Made by a program: the position numbers and the translations under genes. Under the pieces are notes generated by a model that saw only the letters and a list, made by a program, of their open reading frames with translations, ran no database searches and was not told where the DNA came from. Below, one piece after another: positions 26,558-34,518 of a stretch of 64,000 bases of DNA. Position 1 is the stretch's first letter; each line of letters begins with the position of its first letter. The stretch covers positions 1 to 64,000 of the forward strand of contig CAJUTR010000007.1 of NCBI GenBank assembly GCA_910589665.1, in the 5' to 3' direction. The DNA is from an uncultured Eubacterium sp. (lineage in GTDB: Bacteria > Bacillota > Clostridia > Lachnospirales > Lachnospiraceae).

Positions 26558-27634
26558 TCACACCTCTCCCTTTTGCAAATACTCTTCCCAGATCTGTAAC
26601 GCGCTGTGCGCTTTTGTCACTTCATGCACGGACAGCTGCAGCTTCGTTTGCTCTCCAGCTCCGTTTAACCGTACCCACGTCTCATATTGATCCATGACCG
26701 ACTGCACTTCTTCCGGCAGTGTCCGGTACATCAGAATGATAAAGCACCCCTTTTTCATCTCCCCGACGACATGCGTGCGTCCCAGAAACTGTTTCAATTG
26801 CCCAAGCGCGTCAAAAATCTCCTGTCTCGTGTAATAGCGGCTCTCCATAACGATACGGGCGAACACGATCTGCATCGGATGCAGGGCCTCGTCGTCCGAT
26901 TTTTTCAAAAACAGATAGATCAGATCCGCATCGTAAAGATTTCCGGGATCCTGCTCTGCCACCGGCTCCCTCTCTTCCTCCTGCTTTGCATTCCTCTCCA
27001 GTTTCCGGTTCTGCTGCCTCATCGCTGACGACACGGTCTCCAGCTGCCTTTGTGCCTGATCAAACTTCGCTGTCAAACCAATGACCGCCATCACCCCTGC
27101 CATCATAACGATCGCCAAAAACAGATACAGGTAAATCTCATGCTGCTGTACCTGCCCCTGTGTGAGCGCATATGACTTTGCGGTAATGACCCCGGCCACA
27201 TATCCGTCGGATCCTGCCGCCATCGTCACAAACGCATCCTGGCTTTCTATCTGCTTCAAAAATACATCCGTTTTCTCCATCTCGCGAAGCGTTTTGGTCG
27301 TCTGCTCATCTTTGGCAAACAGTACCGACTCCCCTTTCAGGCAGAAGGCCCAGCTGTTCGCCGATACTTCTGCTTTCTCTAAAAACCAGGAACGCACAGC
27401 GCTCTCATCTCCCCCGGCGGATACGACCTGCTCCAACCCGTTTTTCAAAAGTTCCGTGTACCTTTGCTGCCTTTCCTCGTACATACGCAGATAACTATCC
27501 CGGTTTCTCTTATTTTCATTATAAAGAAAACACAGACTCGCCAAAACAAAGATACCGACGAGCACGATCACTGCTTTCATGCGGGAATCCGCTCTTTTAA
27601 AAAGTCCCGACAACCCTTTCATGCCATACCTCAT
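26558..27634 (-). CDS. Membrane protein with degenerate GGDEF-like domain
   Basis: A 358-residue protein with an N-terminal span (AVIVLVGIFVLASLCFLYN), an extracytoplasmic domain of about 130 residues, a second span (YLFLAIVMMAGVMAVIGLTA) and a coiled-coil-like linker (about 190-225). The cytoplasmic end (about 235-358) has the secondary-structure order of a diguanylate cyclase, with ALGQLKQFLGRTHVVGEMKKGCFIILM split between helix and strand. The catalytic GGDEF loop is replaced by EMKKGCF, so it cannot make cyclic-di-GMP in the usual way. I class it as a degenerate sensor of the exosortase operon. It starts 2 bases after the glycosyltransferase gene. The GGDEF resemblance is by eye and uncertain. 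Confidence 0.55.
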   Translation of the reverse strand: MRYGMKGLSGLFKRADSRMKAVIVLVGIFVLASLCFLYNENKRNRDSYLRMYEERQQRYTELLKNGLEQVVSAGGDESAVRSWFLEKAEVSANSWAFCLKGESVLFAKDEQTTKTLREMEKTDVFLKQIESQDAFVTMAAGSDGYVAGVITAKSYALTQGQVQQHEIYLYLFLAIVMMAGVMAVIGLTAKFDQAQRQLETVSSAMRQQNRKLERNAKQEEEREPVAEQDPGNLYDADLIYLFLKKSDDEALHPMQIVFARIVMESRYYTRQEIFDALGQLKQFLGRTHVVGEMKKGCFIILMYRTLPEEVQSVMDQYETWVRLNGAGEQTKLQLSVHEVTKAHSALQIWEEYLQKGEV

Positions 27635-27636
27635 TC

Positions 27637-29010
27637 CTAATTCTTTTCGTTCACTTCATTTCTCAGCTTTTCAATACCCGCCCGGAGCCATCTAAAATCC
27701 TCTCCCACTTTTTCCTTAAACGACTGCCACTCCTCGTTCAAATTTCTCGTCCGCCACGCCTGCTCGCCTTTGATGGCATTGATGATACCCGCAAAACGAA
27801 ACCAGAATACCATGAAGTTAAACAGCGGCAAAAAGAAGATCATGTACCATTTCCTCGCGTAGTAGCACTGCAGGTCTTTAAACTTCGATAGAAAGAGCGT
27901 GATCGAAAAATAGAGCAGCAGCGAAGAAAGGACATACAGAACATATATGATGAACACGGACTGCACGACAAGCTTCATCGGATAGTTGATAAAAGCCAGG
28001 CAGATCAGCGCAAAATACCAGATCATGCGCGGGAACGCAAACGTGTGGTCAAACATGATCAGCCGGATGACAAAACTGGAAAAAAATCCTTTTGCCGGAT
28101 TCAGGTCTTTCCGCATAAACATATGAACGACTTCCATTTCCCCCCGCTGCCACCGCTGTCTCTGTACATAAAGCTTATTCAGGCTCTCGATCGGATCGAC
28201 AAAAAATACTGCTGAATCACAGAGTACCACTTTTTCATTCAGATTATCCCGGATCTGAAAGGTGACGTGCGTATCCTCACAGATCGTATCCGTATTATAG
28301 AGCTGCGTTTTTAAGATCGATGATTTTCGAAATGCGGAAAAAGCTCCCGACATCGTAAAGATGCTGTTAAATTCCGACTGAAAATTCCTTCCAGCCAAAA
28401 ACGCCTGACAGTATTCAAAAAATTCCATCTTTAGGAACAGCCTACGGAACACGCCTTTGGCGCCGTCGATCCGCTCTGGATTTGTCATGATCGTCCCTGT
28501 CACGCAATACACGTCTGAGTGGTTCTCAAATTTTTTCACAATATTGCGCAGGGCCGACGGATGAAGGATCCCATCTGAATCAATGTGCATGATATATTTT
28601 CCCGAACTATTGAACAGGGCCAGGTTCAGCGCCTTGGATTTGCCCTGTTTGGAATTCATCCAGTTGATCGTCAGTTCAGGAAAGTCTTTCTGGCACTGGC
28701 AGAACACTTCAAAACTGTTGTCGGTACTCATATTATTTACGAGCATAATATAGATCATTTTATTATCATAGTCCGATTCATGGACAGACCGGATACAGTC
28801 ATACAGCGTCGCCGCCGAATTATACACCGGTATGATCAGCGTGATCTCAGGGAGATAGACGAGTTCCTTTTCCTTTCGCTGCACGATCTTCCTCTTGAGT
28901 AAAATAAAGAAATTGAAAATGGTCGGAATGATCTCCATAAGAAGCGGAATTATGATCCACGCAACCCAGAAAACCACAGAACTCCGGAATAAATTAGCGA
29001 TTGCCGTCAT
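27637..29010 (-). CDS. Processive-type family 2 glycosyltransferase (exosortase G-associated)
   Basis: A membrane glycosyltransferase of about 457 residues. One or two N-terminal spans precede a GT-A domain: IPVYNSAATLYDCIRSV, NNMSTDNSFEV, IDSDG (metal-binding Asp pair), CEDTHVTFQI (general-base region) and QRQRWQRGEME. That last motif is the Q-x-x-R-W of processive enzymes such as hyaluronan and cellulose synthase. Four hydrophobic segments follow (for example FVIRLIMFDHTFAFP, LICLAFINYP and LLLYFSITLFLS), suggesting it extrudes its product. It fits the glycosyltransferase that accompanies exosortase G in Gram-positive bacteria. Its start (ATG 29010) lies inside the end of the xrtG gene, so the two are translationally coupled. 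The sugar used and the acceptor cannot be read from sequence. Confidence 0.85.
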   Translation of the reverse strand: MTAIANLFRSSVVFWVAWIIIPLLMEIIPTIFNFFILLKRKIVQRKEKELVYLPEITLIIPVYNSAATLYDCIRSVHESDYDNKMIYIMLVNNMSTDNSFEVFCQCQKDFPELTINWMNSKQGKSKALNLALFNSSGKYIMHIDSDGILHPSALRNIVKKFENHSDVYCVTGTIMTNPERIDGAKGVFRRLFLKMEFFEYCQAFLAGRNFQSEFNSIFTMSGAFSAFRKSSILKTQLYNTDTICEDTHVTFQIRDNLNEKVVLCDSAVFFVDPIESLNKLYVQRQRWQRGEMEVVHMFMRKDLNPAKGFFSSFVIRLIMFDHTFAFPRMIWYFALICLAFINYPMKLVVQSVFIIYVLYVLSSLLLYFSITLFLSKFKDLQCYYARKWYMIFFLPLFNFMVFWFRFAGIINAIKGEQAWRTRNLNEEWQSFKEKVGEDFRWLRAGIEKLRNEVNEKN

Positions 29011-29587
29011 AGTGGAATGCACCTACCTTCTGCCTGATGATATGTGACTTTGTAAACACAAGAAAATACAACATGATGGTACATGCGTAAAAGAAGATGC
29101 GCCCAAACACCGTATGGGCATAAAAATAAATCCCATCTCCAAAAAAGTAGATCAAAAGGCAGATCAGATAGATACGCATAACGTTTGAGAAAAATATGGC
29201 TAAAATCCCAGCGATACTCACAATGATCTTTTCATACAGCCGATAGACGGGAAAAAACCAGAGAAGGGATAAAAACGCTAACGTCTCTATGATGCCCGAA
29301 CACTCGAAATCAATATACAGGGACAGACTGTTTCCTCCATTCTGTATAAATAACATTCCTTTTTGGAAATAAGATTGAAAAACTCCGGTAAGCGCTCCCA
29401 GCAAACCGGAGACAACTGCGACTGCTTTCTGCATCGGAACGACGAGAAGCGGCTCCAGCCATAACAGGCAAAGCACAAAAACCCCGACACTTCCCACGAG
29501 AAACAGCCAAAAATCCAATTTACACCTTTTTAAAACGGTAACTACATAAACCCATGCAACTGCAAACAAAACAGATAACCAGTTCAT
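28994..29587 (-). CDS. xrtG: Exosortase XrtG
   Basis: A 197-residue integral membrane protein with about six hydrophobic segments. The exosortase catalytic residues are in place: Cys96 in DFECSGIIETLAFL, Arg138 in FFSNVMRIYLIC and His158 in YFYAHTVFGRIFFY. Exosortases are transpeptidase-like cysteine proteases that cleave C-terminal sorting tails of the PEP-CTERM or Firmicu-CTERM kind and attach the rest to a lipid or glycan carrier. XrtG is the Gram-positive type, expected beside this glycosyltransferase and a PTPS-like protein. Start and stop overlap neighbours (ATGA with the upstream substrate gene), showing a tight operon. The catalytic assignment is by motif; the processing reaction is inferred from the family. 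Confidence 0.85.
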   Translation of the reverse strand: MNWLSVLFAVAWVYVVTVLKRCKLDFWLFLVGSVGVFVLCLLWLEPLLVVPMQKAVAVVSGLLGALTGVFQSYFQKGMLFIQNGGNSLSLYIDFECSGIIETLAFLSLLWFFPVYRLYEKIIVSIAGILAIFFSNVMRIYLICLLIYFFGDGIYFYAHTVFGRIFFYACTIMLYFLVFTKSHIIRQKVGAFHYDGNR

Positions 29588-30318
29588 CGTACCATTTCCT
29601 TTTTCTTTTTATAATTTCGGATTCCTGTGATACCGAGAACCAAAACGAATCCAACCGCCGCTCCCGCCATCGGCGCCGTCGAAGAACCCGCGCAGATGAG
29701 CGCCTCCGCTCCGATATTCGGATTATAGACAGCGATCGTATCAATACTGTCCTCCTCGATATCGAAATAGGCGGCAATGTCTTTCATACGGATACGGAAC
29801 TCGATCTCGTCCCCTTTGGTCTCGACCGAATGATCCTTATCATACACCGTAAATGCTACGGAACTGTCGCACGGCGTATAGTATCCGAGAAATACAGCCA
29901 GGTTTGTGTGGGTTCCTTCTGACATTCCTCCGTAAATTGGAACGTCCCAGTCGATCGAGCCGTCTTTTTGAACACCCAAGATCGGGATCGCTGTCTCTTT
30001 ATCGTTCACACGTAGTACAAACGTATGGAACGACATCTGGCTCCGGTACAGTTTATCCATACTTACATGCACATACAAGTTCTCGCCGTCGCTGTAAATA
30101 TTCCCCTTATGGATACAATACGCATTGTCCGCCCCGTATGTGATGTCTGTTATTGGAAATCCCTTCCAATCATCGTAATACCCATCAATCTGTACCTCAT
30201 CATTTCCCACTTTCCATGTTTCTTTGCTTTTTGCATCGGACGTGACAGGAAAACAACACATACCTGCCATCAAACATACCAATGCCAGCGCCGTCATACG
30301 TCTGATCCTTCCAAACAT
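29584..30318 (-). CDS. Firmicu-CTERM-like surface protein, probable XrtG substrate
   Basis: A secreted protein of about 244 residues. It has a signal peptide (MFGRIRRMTALALVCLMAG, cleavage near TSDA), then a beta-rich domain beginning VQIDGYYDDWKGFP. The latter resembles CBM9/DOMON-like sugar-binding folds (IDG-x-x-DDW plus LYVHVSM and LRVND). The C-terminus is a sorting tail: a short polar motif (GSSTAPMAGA), then a hydrophobic span (AVGFVLVLGITGI) and the basic end RNYKKKKEMVR. This is what an exosortase substrate should look like. It lies directly beside xrtG (ATGA overlap) and only 1 base after the first PTPS gene. Start at ATG 30318, placed by the GGGGGA element 8 bases upstream. It is the only protein in the window with this tail. 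Confidence 0.8.
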   Translation of the reverse strand: MFGRIRRMTALALVCLMAGMCCFPVTSDAKSKETWKVGNDEVQIDGYYDDWKGFPITDITYGADNAYCIHKGNIYSDGENLYVHVSMDKLYRSQMSFHTFVLRVNDKETAIPILGVQKDGSIDWDVPIYGGMSEGTHTNLAVFLGYYTPCDSSVAFTVYDKDHSVETKGDEIEFRIRMKDIAAYFDIEEDSIDTIAVYNPNIGAEALICAGSSTAPMAGAAVGFVLVLGITGIRNYKKKKEMVR

Positions 30319-30319
30319 A

Positions 30320-30880
30320 TTACGTTCCCCCTTCATATTCCATCATGTTCAAAAGCTTCTTCTTTTGTGCAAGGATGTTTTCGATCCCCTGCCTGCTCTC
30401 ACGGTCCGAGCGCGTATGCAGCATGATCCGGTTTGACACGATATACACACAGAGAGGATTTTCTGAAATCTCCAGCTGATATAACCGAAATCCTTTGTCT
30501 TTCATCCGTTTCTTCAAATCCTCGTAGAACACCTCGCCGATGTCTTCAATCGTCGTCCCTCTGCCGCTAAAAGGTGGCATATCGTTTAAATATCCACCCT
30601 CATACTGGCTTAAGTACTCCCGCACATTCTGATCCATATCGCCAAACAGATGCTGCCCGCCCGCCTCAGAAGCGCCGACGTACAATACGATCTGAAACGT
30701 ATGGCTGTGTTTCTTTTCCACGTCCAAACGTGGACGCTTGTCCGCCTCAGAAGCGCCGACGTACAATTCGATCTGAAATGTATGGCTGTGTTTCTTTTCC
30801 GCGTCCAGACTTGGACGATTGTCCGCTTCCGGGCTGTGCTCCGCATTGAAATAATATTTGTGTTTATAATATTCTAGCAC
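30320..30880 (-). CDS. PTPS-like protein with internal tandem duplication, first copy
   Basis: A 186-residue T-fold protein of the PTPS/QueD class. The N-terminal strand YYFNAEHS supplies one presumed zinc His, and two HSHTFQI motifs supply HxH pairs. The protein is about 27 residues longer than normal because a block running from RPSLDAEKKHSHTFQIELYV to VGASE is repeated (residues about 20-46 and 47-73), so it carries two copies of the metal-binding strand. A later PPFSGRGTTIEDIGEVFYED region matches the family helix. It starts at GTG 30880, 16 bases after icd, with GGTGAG as a weak ribosome site. It heads the exosortase operon. How the duplicated strand packs, and whether it still binds zinc, cannot be told from sequence. 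Confidence 0.75.
   Translation of the reverse strand: MLEYYKHKYYFNAEHSPEADNRPSLDAEKKHSHTFQIELYVGASEADKRPRLDVEKKHSHTFQIVLYVGASEAGGQHLFGDMDQNVREYLSQYEGGYLNDMPPFSGRGTTIEDIGEVFYEDLKKRMKDKGFRLYQLEISENPLCVYIVSNRIMLHTRSDRESRQGIENILAQKKKLLNMMEYEGGT
30663..30824. repeat. 81-bp tandem duplication inside a PTPS-like gene
   Basis: Two direct copies of an 81-bp unit, 30663-30743 and 30744-30824, differ at only 6 of 81 positions. They keep the reading frame and encode two near-identical 27-residue blocks, each with the HSHT metal-binding motif. The low divergence suggests a recent duplication. Confidence 0.95.
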
Positions 30881-30896
30881 CCTGGCTCACCACTTT

Positions 30897-32102
30897 TCAG
30901 AGTTTTTCCAGCATTTCACGGATTGCCTGGATGAAATCCTGGCTGTTCAGCACTGTCACGTTTTCCAGACTCGTGATCCGTGCCAGATCTCCCGTCATCT
31001 TTCCTTCCTCGATTGTTTTCAGCGTCGCCTGCTCCAACCGATCCGCAAAATCCATCAACTCACGGATGCCATCGAGTTCACCGCGTTTGCGCAGCGCCCC
31101 TGTCCAGGCAAAGATCGTCGCTACCGAATTCGTCGATGTCTCCTCCCCGTTCAGGTGTTTATAATAATGGCGCTGTACCGTACCGTGCGCAGCTTCGTAC
31201 TCATACGCGCCATCCGGTGACACCAATACGGAAGTCATCATACCGAGAGATCCGCATGCAGACGAAACCATATCGCTCATCACATCTCCATCGTAATTCT
31301 TACATGCCCAGATAAATCCGCCGTCCGCTTTCATGACACGCGCCACCGCATCATCAATGAGCGTGTAAAAATACTCGAGACCTGCCGCCTCAAACTTCTC
31401 TTTGTATTCGTTGTCATATATCTCCTGAAAAATATCCTTAAACGTATGATCGTACTTTTTCGAAATCGTATCTTTTGTGGCAAACCACAGATCCTGCTTG
31501 ATGTCCAGTGCGTAGTTAAAACATGCCCTGGCAAAACTCGAAATTGATTTTTCTGTATTATGGATTCCCTGAATGATCCCTGGGCCGTCAAATTCATGTA
31601 TGACTTCTCGTAGTTCCGTTCCATCCTCTGCGGTAAAGACCAATTCCGCTTTTCCTCTCCCCGGCACTTTCATTTCTGTATTTTTATACACATCGCCGTA
31701 GGCGTGGCGCGCAAGCGTGATCGGTGCCGTCCAGTTCTTCACACACGGTTCGATCCCTTTTACCTGGATCGGAGCGCGGAACACGGTTCCATCCAGTGCT
31801 GCACGGATCGTTCCATTTGGTGATTTCCACATTTCTTTCAAATCGTATTCTGTCATTCTCGCCGCATTTGGTGTGATCGTCGCACATTTTACTGCCACGC
31901 CGTATTTTTTTGTTGCCTCGGCAGAATCCATCGTCACCTTGTCGTTCGTCTCATTTCGGTGAGCAAGGCCGAGATCATAATATTCTGTTTTTAAATCAAT
32001 ATATGGCAATAATAGTTCCTCTTTGATCATTTGCCATAAAATACGGGTCATCTCGTCCCCGTCCATCTCTACAAGCGGTGTCGTCATCGTAATTTTAGCC
32101 AT
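30897..32102 (-). CDS. icd: Isocitrate dehydrogenase (NADP-dependent, eukaryote-like type II)
   Basis: An enzyme of about 401 residues that oxidises and decarboxylates isocitrate to 2-oxoglutarate using NADP. In anaerobic Clostridia this serves glutamate synthesis in an incomplete TCA branch. Family segments include PLVEMDGDEMTRILWQMIKE, KCATITPNAARMTEYDL, WKSPNGTIRAALDGTVFR and CKNYDGDVMSDMVSSACGSL. The end, AAHGTVQRHYYKHLNGEETS, carries the cofactor-binding His/Lys region. The length fits the homodimeric type II. The start is set at ATG 32102 behind GAGGAGG. A strong promoter lies at 32168-32197. The exosortase genes follow only 16 bases later, so they may ride on this transcript. Confidence 0.93.
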   Translation of the reverse strand: MAKITMTTPLVEMDGDEMTRILWQMIKEELLLPYIDLKTEYYDLGLAHRNETNDKVTMDSAEATKKYGVAVKCATITPNAARMTEYDLKEMWKSPNGTIRAALDGTVFRAPIQVKGIEPCVKNWTAPITLARHAYGDVYKNTEMKVPGRGKAELVFTAEDGTELREVIHEFDGPGIIQGIHNTEKSISSFARACFNYALDIKQDLWFATKDTISKKYDHTFKDIFQEIYDNEYKEKFEAAGLEYFYTLIDDAVARVMKADGGFIWACKNYDGDVMSDMVSSACGSLGMMTSVLVSPDGAYEYEAAHGTVQRHYYKHLNGEETSTNSVATIFAWTGALRKRGELDGIRELMDFADRLEQATLKTIEEGKMTGDLARITSLENVTVLNSQDFIQAIREMLEKL

Positions 32103-32167
32103 GTCTTCGTCCTCCTCTGATACCTCTTTTTCCATTTTCAATCGTTATCTTCTGCTTCTTTCTTAGT

Positions 32168-32197
32168 ATCTTACCACATCGCTTTCCGTGTTGTCAA
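32168..32197 (-). promoter_or_regulatory. Strong promoter upstream of icd
   Basis: On the minus strand TTGACA (32192-32197) is followed by an 18-base spacer and TAAGAT (32168-32173), about 65 bases from the icd start. It is the only clear promoter upstream of icd and the exosortase operon, since every gap between those genes is under 20 bases. Confidence 0.7.
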
Positions 32198-32261
32198 TCA
32201 CCAACCCCACGCGAGTATGGTTTCATTACCCTCGATTTTTCGTAATTTTTGGTAATTTTTG

Positions 32262-32331
32262 CAAAAAAACTCCGCTCCCTGTCCTGTGAGATTCCAGTAC
32301 AAACTTCCTTCTCACAGGACAGGGAACGGAG
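32262..32331 (-). terminator. Intrinsic terminator after the GH43 gene at 32371
   Basis: A 21-bp stem with one mismatch (32270-32290 with 32311-32331) has a 20-base loop. On the minus strand it is followed by a run of seven T (32262-32269), so it ends the vWA-chemoreceptor-GH43 operon. Confidence 0.9.
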
Positions 32332-32370
32332 ATGAACCACTGCCAAATATCTGTTCCATTCAGACAGATT

Positions 32371-34494
32371 TTAGGAGTTCCACTTCACTCCTTTTGGCGT
32401 CTTAAACATTTTTTTATAAGCGGCAAGTTTCTTTTTCGGCGCTTTTATTTTTGCCTTTGCCTGAATACCTTTGTACGCATTTTTTCCTACTTTTTTCAGT
32501 GCTGTCGATTGGATCGTTATGTTCTTCAGCTTTTTACAAGAAGCAAACGCCTGGCTTCCAATCTCAGTAACATGTTTCCCGATTGTCGCTTTTACCGCCT
32601 TTTTGCATCCCTTAAACGCTGATTTTCCGATTGCGGTCACACGGAATTTCTCTCCTTCGATCGTAACTGTATTCGGAACTTTGATCGATTTCAGTGTTTT
32701 GCTTTTCACACCGGTTACTGTGGCCATCCCTTTTTCTACATTTGTCACCTTGTATGTGAGACTTCCAGACGTATAAGTCTTGCCTTTTACCACTTTAGAA
32801 CCAGAAGGGACCGGACTATTGGAAGGAACTGGTGTCCCTGCCGGCGCCTGACTGGCACTTGCCGGAGGCGTAATCGACGGATCCTGACCCGGCGCTGCCG
32901 TCGGCGTTACATCCGGCGTCTGTACCGGAGGCGGATCCTGACCTTCATCTTCATCCGTAACCGTTGCTTCTCCAAACTGGAATGCCTCCAGTTCGCAGAC
33001 TGCTCCGCTTTTTGAAGAACTAAACACGAAGAAAAGCGCATGTTTTCCCGTCAGTGAACTCAGTCCTTCTACATCAATCGTCTTTATCACACCATTTTGA
33101 TCATCCGATTCCGATATTTCGATCGTACCCAGCAGTTTCCCGCCGACGCTTTCCCACGGGCGGTCAAGCATGACCTGAATTGTCGCTGGCTTTCCTTTCG
33201 GGATCAGGGAAACAGCAAGCATATCTTTCGTACGTGTTCCCCTTCCAGCATCAAAGTTAAAGTACTTATAACCAACGATAGAACCGTTCGGGATACGGTA
33301 CGCGTTACTGCCCGGATTCCATTCATCATAATGAGCCGCAACCTGCGCGCCCCCCGTTATATAACAGGCACTTCCTCCCGTCAGCTTCTTATATGGGTTT
33401 AACCCGTCGATCTCAAATCCCTGTGACGTTACCTCGGCTTCTTTGATCTCCACCTTACCATCTTCTGTCACCCGTACATCCACCGGTTCCACCACACCCT
33501 GACGGCGTGTCTGGCTGTTATCAATACAGCGGTGATAGAACACATACCACTGACCGTTTACTTCCAAAATACTTCCATGCGTATTTCCCGTCGTCATAGA
33601 GACGATCGCATTGCCATTCTGATCCGTTTCCCGGGCACGCGCGTCAATGATCGTGCCGCCGTATGTCCACGGCCCCAGCGGTGTGTCCGAATACGCATAA
33701 GCCAGTGTGCAGTTTGATGGTCCCAGTCCAAATTCACCGTTATTTGTTTTACGGCTGTATATGAATACATACTTATCTTCTACTTTTCGTATAGAGGAAG
33801 CCTCAAAAAAGCGGAAAGTATCACCGGTCTTACAATTGTCAATGCCGGTGTCTGCTTCCGTCAGCACTTTACATCCTTCCTTCACCGTACACATCGTTTC
33901 CGGGTCCAGTTCTGCCATCTCCGAAGACTCAAATCCCCAATATCCATAAACTCTTCCGTCATCATCCACAAAAAGCGCGGCATCGTAACCAAGAACACCT
34001 TCTGTCTCTGTCGTACTGCCCTCTTTCCAGTTACATACCTCAAACGGGCCTTTCGGACTATTCGATTTCGCGATCATATCGTAGCGTCCTTCGGAACGGT
34101 TATTCGGATACAGATAGTACACTTTATTCCCTGCGGCATCTTTCGTCTCCACGACATCCGGCGCGTAGAAAATATCCCCTACTCCGTCAACCTCATGCCG
34201 GAAGATCTCACCCTCACAGCGCCAGTCATTCAGGTTCTCTGCCGGTGCAGACCACAGGACTAAATTATCTCCACAGTACTCTGTCTTCCGTATATCGTGG
34301 GAACCGTAAATGTATGCGCGGTATTTTCCTGGATTATCCGGATCCTCAAACAGCTTCGGTTCCCCGTCCGGAATATGCTCCCAATGCGGCAGATACGGAT
34401 TCGCCGCTTCCGCCTGCGCACTATCAAACAGACTGCTTCCACAGAAGACAACTGTCAGTGCTGCCAATAACAACCATTTTGAAAACTTTCTCAT
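32371..34494 (-). CDS. Secreted glycoside hydrolase family 43 protein with BspA-like repeats
   Basis: A 707-residue exported protein. The signal peptide MRKFSKWLLLAALTVVF ends near the AQA-EA cleavage. The GH43 beta-propeller follows to about residue 345, with LFEDPDNPGKYR (base Asp region), GYDAALFVDDDGRVYGYW (pKa-modulating Asp) and FFEASSIRKVEDKYV (acid Glu). A carbohydrate-binding (CBM6-like) beta-sandwich spans about 380-520. A proline/threonine linker (about 530-575) leads to a C-terminal leucine-rich BspA-like module (IGKSAFKGCKKAVKATIG). It probably removes arabinose or xylose from hemicellulose. It is the last gene of the operon with the vWA and chemoreceptor genes. Confidence 0.82.
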   Translation of the reverse strand: MRKFSKWLLLAALTVVFCGSSLFDSAQAEAANPYLPHWEHIPDGEPKLFEDPDNPGKYRAYIYGSHDIRKTEYCGDNLVLWSAPAENLNDWRCEGEIFRHEVDGVGDIFYAPDVVETKDAAGNKVYYLYPNNRSEGRYDMIAKSNSPKGPFEVCNWKEGSTTETEGVLGYDAALFVDDDGRVYGYWGFESSEMAELDPETMCTVKEGCKVLTEADTGIDNCKTGDTFRFFEASSIRKVEDKYVFIYSRKTNNGEFGLGPSNCTLAYAYSDTPLGPWTYGGTIIDARARETDQNGNAIVSMTTGNTHGSILEVNGQWYVFYHRCIDNSQTRRQGVVEPVDVRVTEDGKVEIKEAEVTSQGFEIDGLNPYKKLTGGSACYITGGAQVAAHYDEWNPGSNAYRIPNGSIVGYKYFNFDAGRGTRTKDMLAVSLIPKGKPATIQVMLDRPWESVGGKLLGTIEISESDDQNGVIKTIDVEGLSSLTGKHALFFVFSSSKSGAVCELEAFQFGEATVTDEDEGQDPPPVQTPDVTPTAAPGQDPSITPPASASQAPAGTPVPSNSPVPSGSKVVKGKTYTSGSLTYKVTNVEKGMATVTGVKSKTLKSIKVPNTVTIEGEKFRVTAIGKSAFKGCKKAVKATIGKHVTEIGSQAFASCKKLKNITIQSTALKKVGKNAYKGIQAKAKIKAPKKKLAAYKKMFKTPKGVKWNS

Positions 34495-34518
34495 TTTATA
34501 GAACCCCTTTCTTATCCT

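Noticed and set aside
30663..30824. CRISPR-like array
   Set aside because: Only two units, adjacent without spacers and in a coding frame; also true for the 36-bp repeats at 60374-60445.
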